DNA from: Trichocoleus sp.
GTDB lineage: Bacteria; Cyanobacteriota; Cyanobacteriia; Elainellales; Elainellaceae
DNA: 39,581 nt
Assembly: GCA_036702865.1 (NCBI GenBank)
Contig: DATNQD010000070.1
Location: 1 to 39,581, forward strand
Direction: 5' to 3'
Shown: one piece after another, positions 39,453 to 39,581 of the stretch
Layout of the letters: each line of letters begins with the position of its first letter
Numbering within the stretch: position 1 is the first letter of the stretch
The notes under the pieces: model-generated
What the model was told of the DNA's origin: nothing
What the model saw: the letters and a program-made list of their open reading frames with translations, nothing else
Database searches by the model: none
Made by a program: the position numbers and the translations under genes

Positions 39453-39581
39453 GTGAAATTAAACGTAAGACGCTCCAATGTCCACCCACCTTGTTGACTA
39501 CGATTCTCCATGCCTTCAATGATGGCGTTCGCTAAGTCATACTCATTATCAAAGATCCTTCCAGCGATTTCATGTGTCTTG
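39449..39581 (-). mobile_element. IS630-family transposase, C-terminal fragment
   Basis: On the minus strand the frame from the window edge reads KTHEIAGRIFDNEYDLANAI, then IEGMENRSQQGGWTLERLTF and NFT* with TAG at 39449-39451. DLANAIIEGMENRS and WTLERLxF are typical of the end of IS630/Tc1-mariner-type transposases (family knowledge). TA dinucleotides at 39442 and 39446, near the insertion point, fit the TA target of this family. The remainder of the element is outside the window. Confidence 0.65.

Noticed and set aside
1-39581. CRISPR array, tRNA or rRNA genes, phage integrase or lysis genes
   Set aside because: I looked for regularly spaced repeats, tRNA-like cloverleaf ends and typical integrase, holin or lysin motifs and saw none in the window.

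Overview
The window looks like chromosome or large-plasmid DNA from a cyanobacterium, probably a large-genome filamentous type. Evidence: the octamer GCGATCGC (HIP1) recurs throughout (for example near 1876, 2468, 20671, 27055 and 31604), there is a GUN4-domain protein, and there is a DUF433/DUF5615-type toxin-antitoxin remnant. No rRNA, tRNA or CRISPR array was seen.

Region 1 (1 to about 9.5 kb) is an accessory island. It opens with the 3' tail of an IS5-type transposase. Plus-strand genes follow: an HNH nuclease-like protein, a small membrane protein, a membrane-anchored PD-(D/E)XK-like protein and a trypsin-like protease with a C-terminal membrane segment. From 5104 to 8490 there are four imperfect palindromes of 85-90 bp with the layout of integron attC sites: an R''-like box, an L'' arm with an extra unpaired base, and an L' arm ending in GTTRRRY or a variant. 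They divide the DNA into gene cassettes, one of which holds a DUF5131 / three-Cys-motif partner (TcmP) pair in the opposite orientation. No integron integrase is in the window, so the array would be a CALIN or the distal part of a chromosomal integron.

Region 2 (9.5 to about 16 kb) holds a GIY-YIG nuclease-like protein, a secreted nuclease (SNase plus Excalibur) followed by a small secreted protein, a broken DUF433/DUF5615 module, small hypotheticals, a frameshifted small membrane gene and three small secreted proteins. A gene-free stretch (15.9-16.7 kb) carries two copies of a perfect palindrome, a 102-nt strand segment without adenine, and a strong hairpin.

Region 3 (16.7 kb to the end) is a siphovirus-like prophage. 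A minus-strand block encodes a ribbon-helix-helix protein and a diverged protein with family A polymerase-like motifs. The plus-strand block encodes an HTH protein, terminase small and large subunits, portal, head genes (scaffold-like protein, major capsid, connectors), tail tube, a tail-assembly chaperone pair joined by a probable -1 frameshift (CCCTTTG), and the start of a tape measure protein. Two accessory clusters sit inside this operon. One (23.1-27.2 kb) encodes a glycine/alanine-rich membrane protein, a DnaJ-GUN4 fusion, an EcsC-family protein, a small membrane protein and a GTPase with a DUF697-like C-terminus. The other (28.7-31.1 kb) encodes a dsRBD / RNase III-like protein, a T5orf172/MUG113-type GIY-YIG protein and a multi-pass membrane protein.

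The prophage is probably defective. An IS21-family element (34784-37528, 6-bp target duplication ATCAGC) splits the tail tube gene, and an IS630-like element cuts the tape measure gene at the right edge. The best candidates for something new are the cassette array with its defence-like cargo, the GUN4/EcsC/GTPase cluster inside the phage operon, and the polymerase-like protein.
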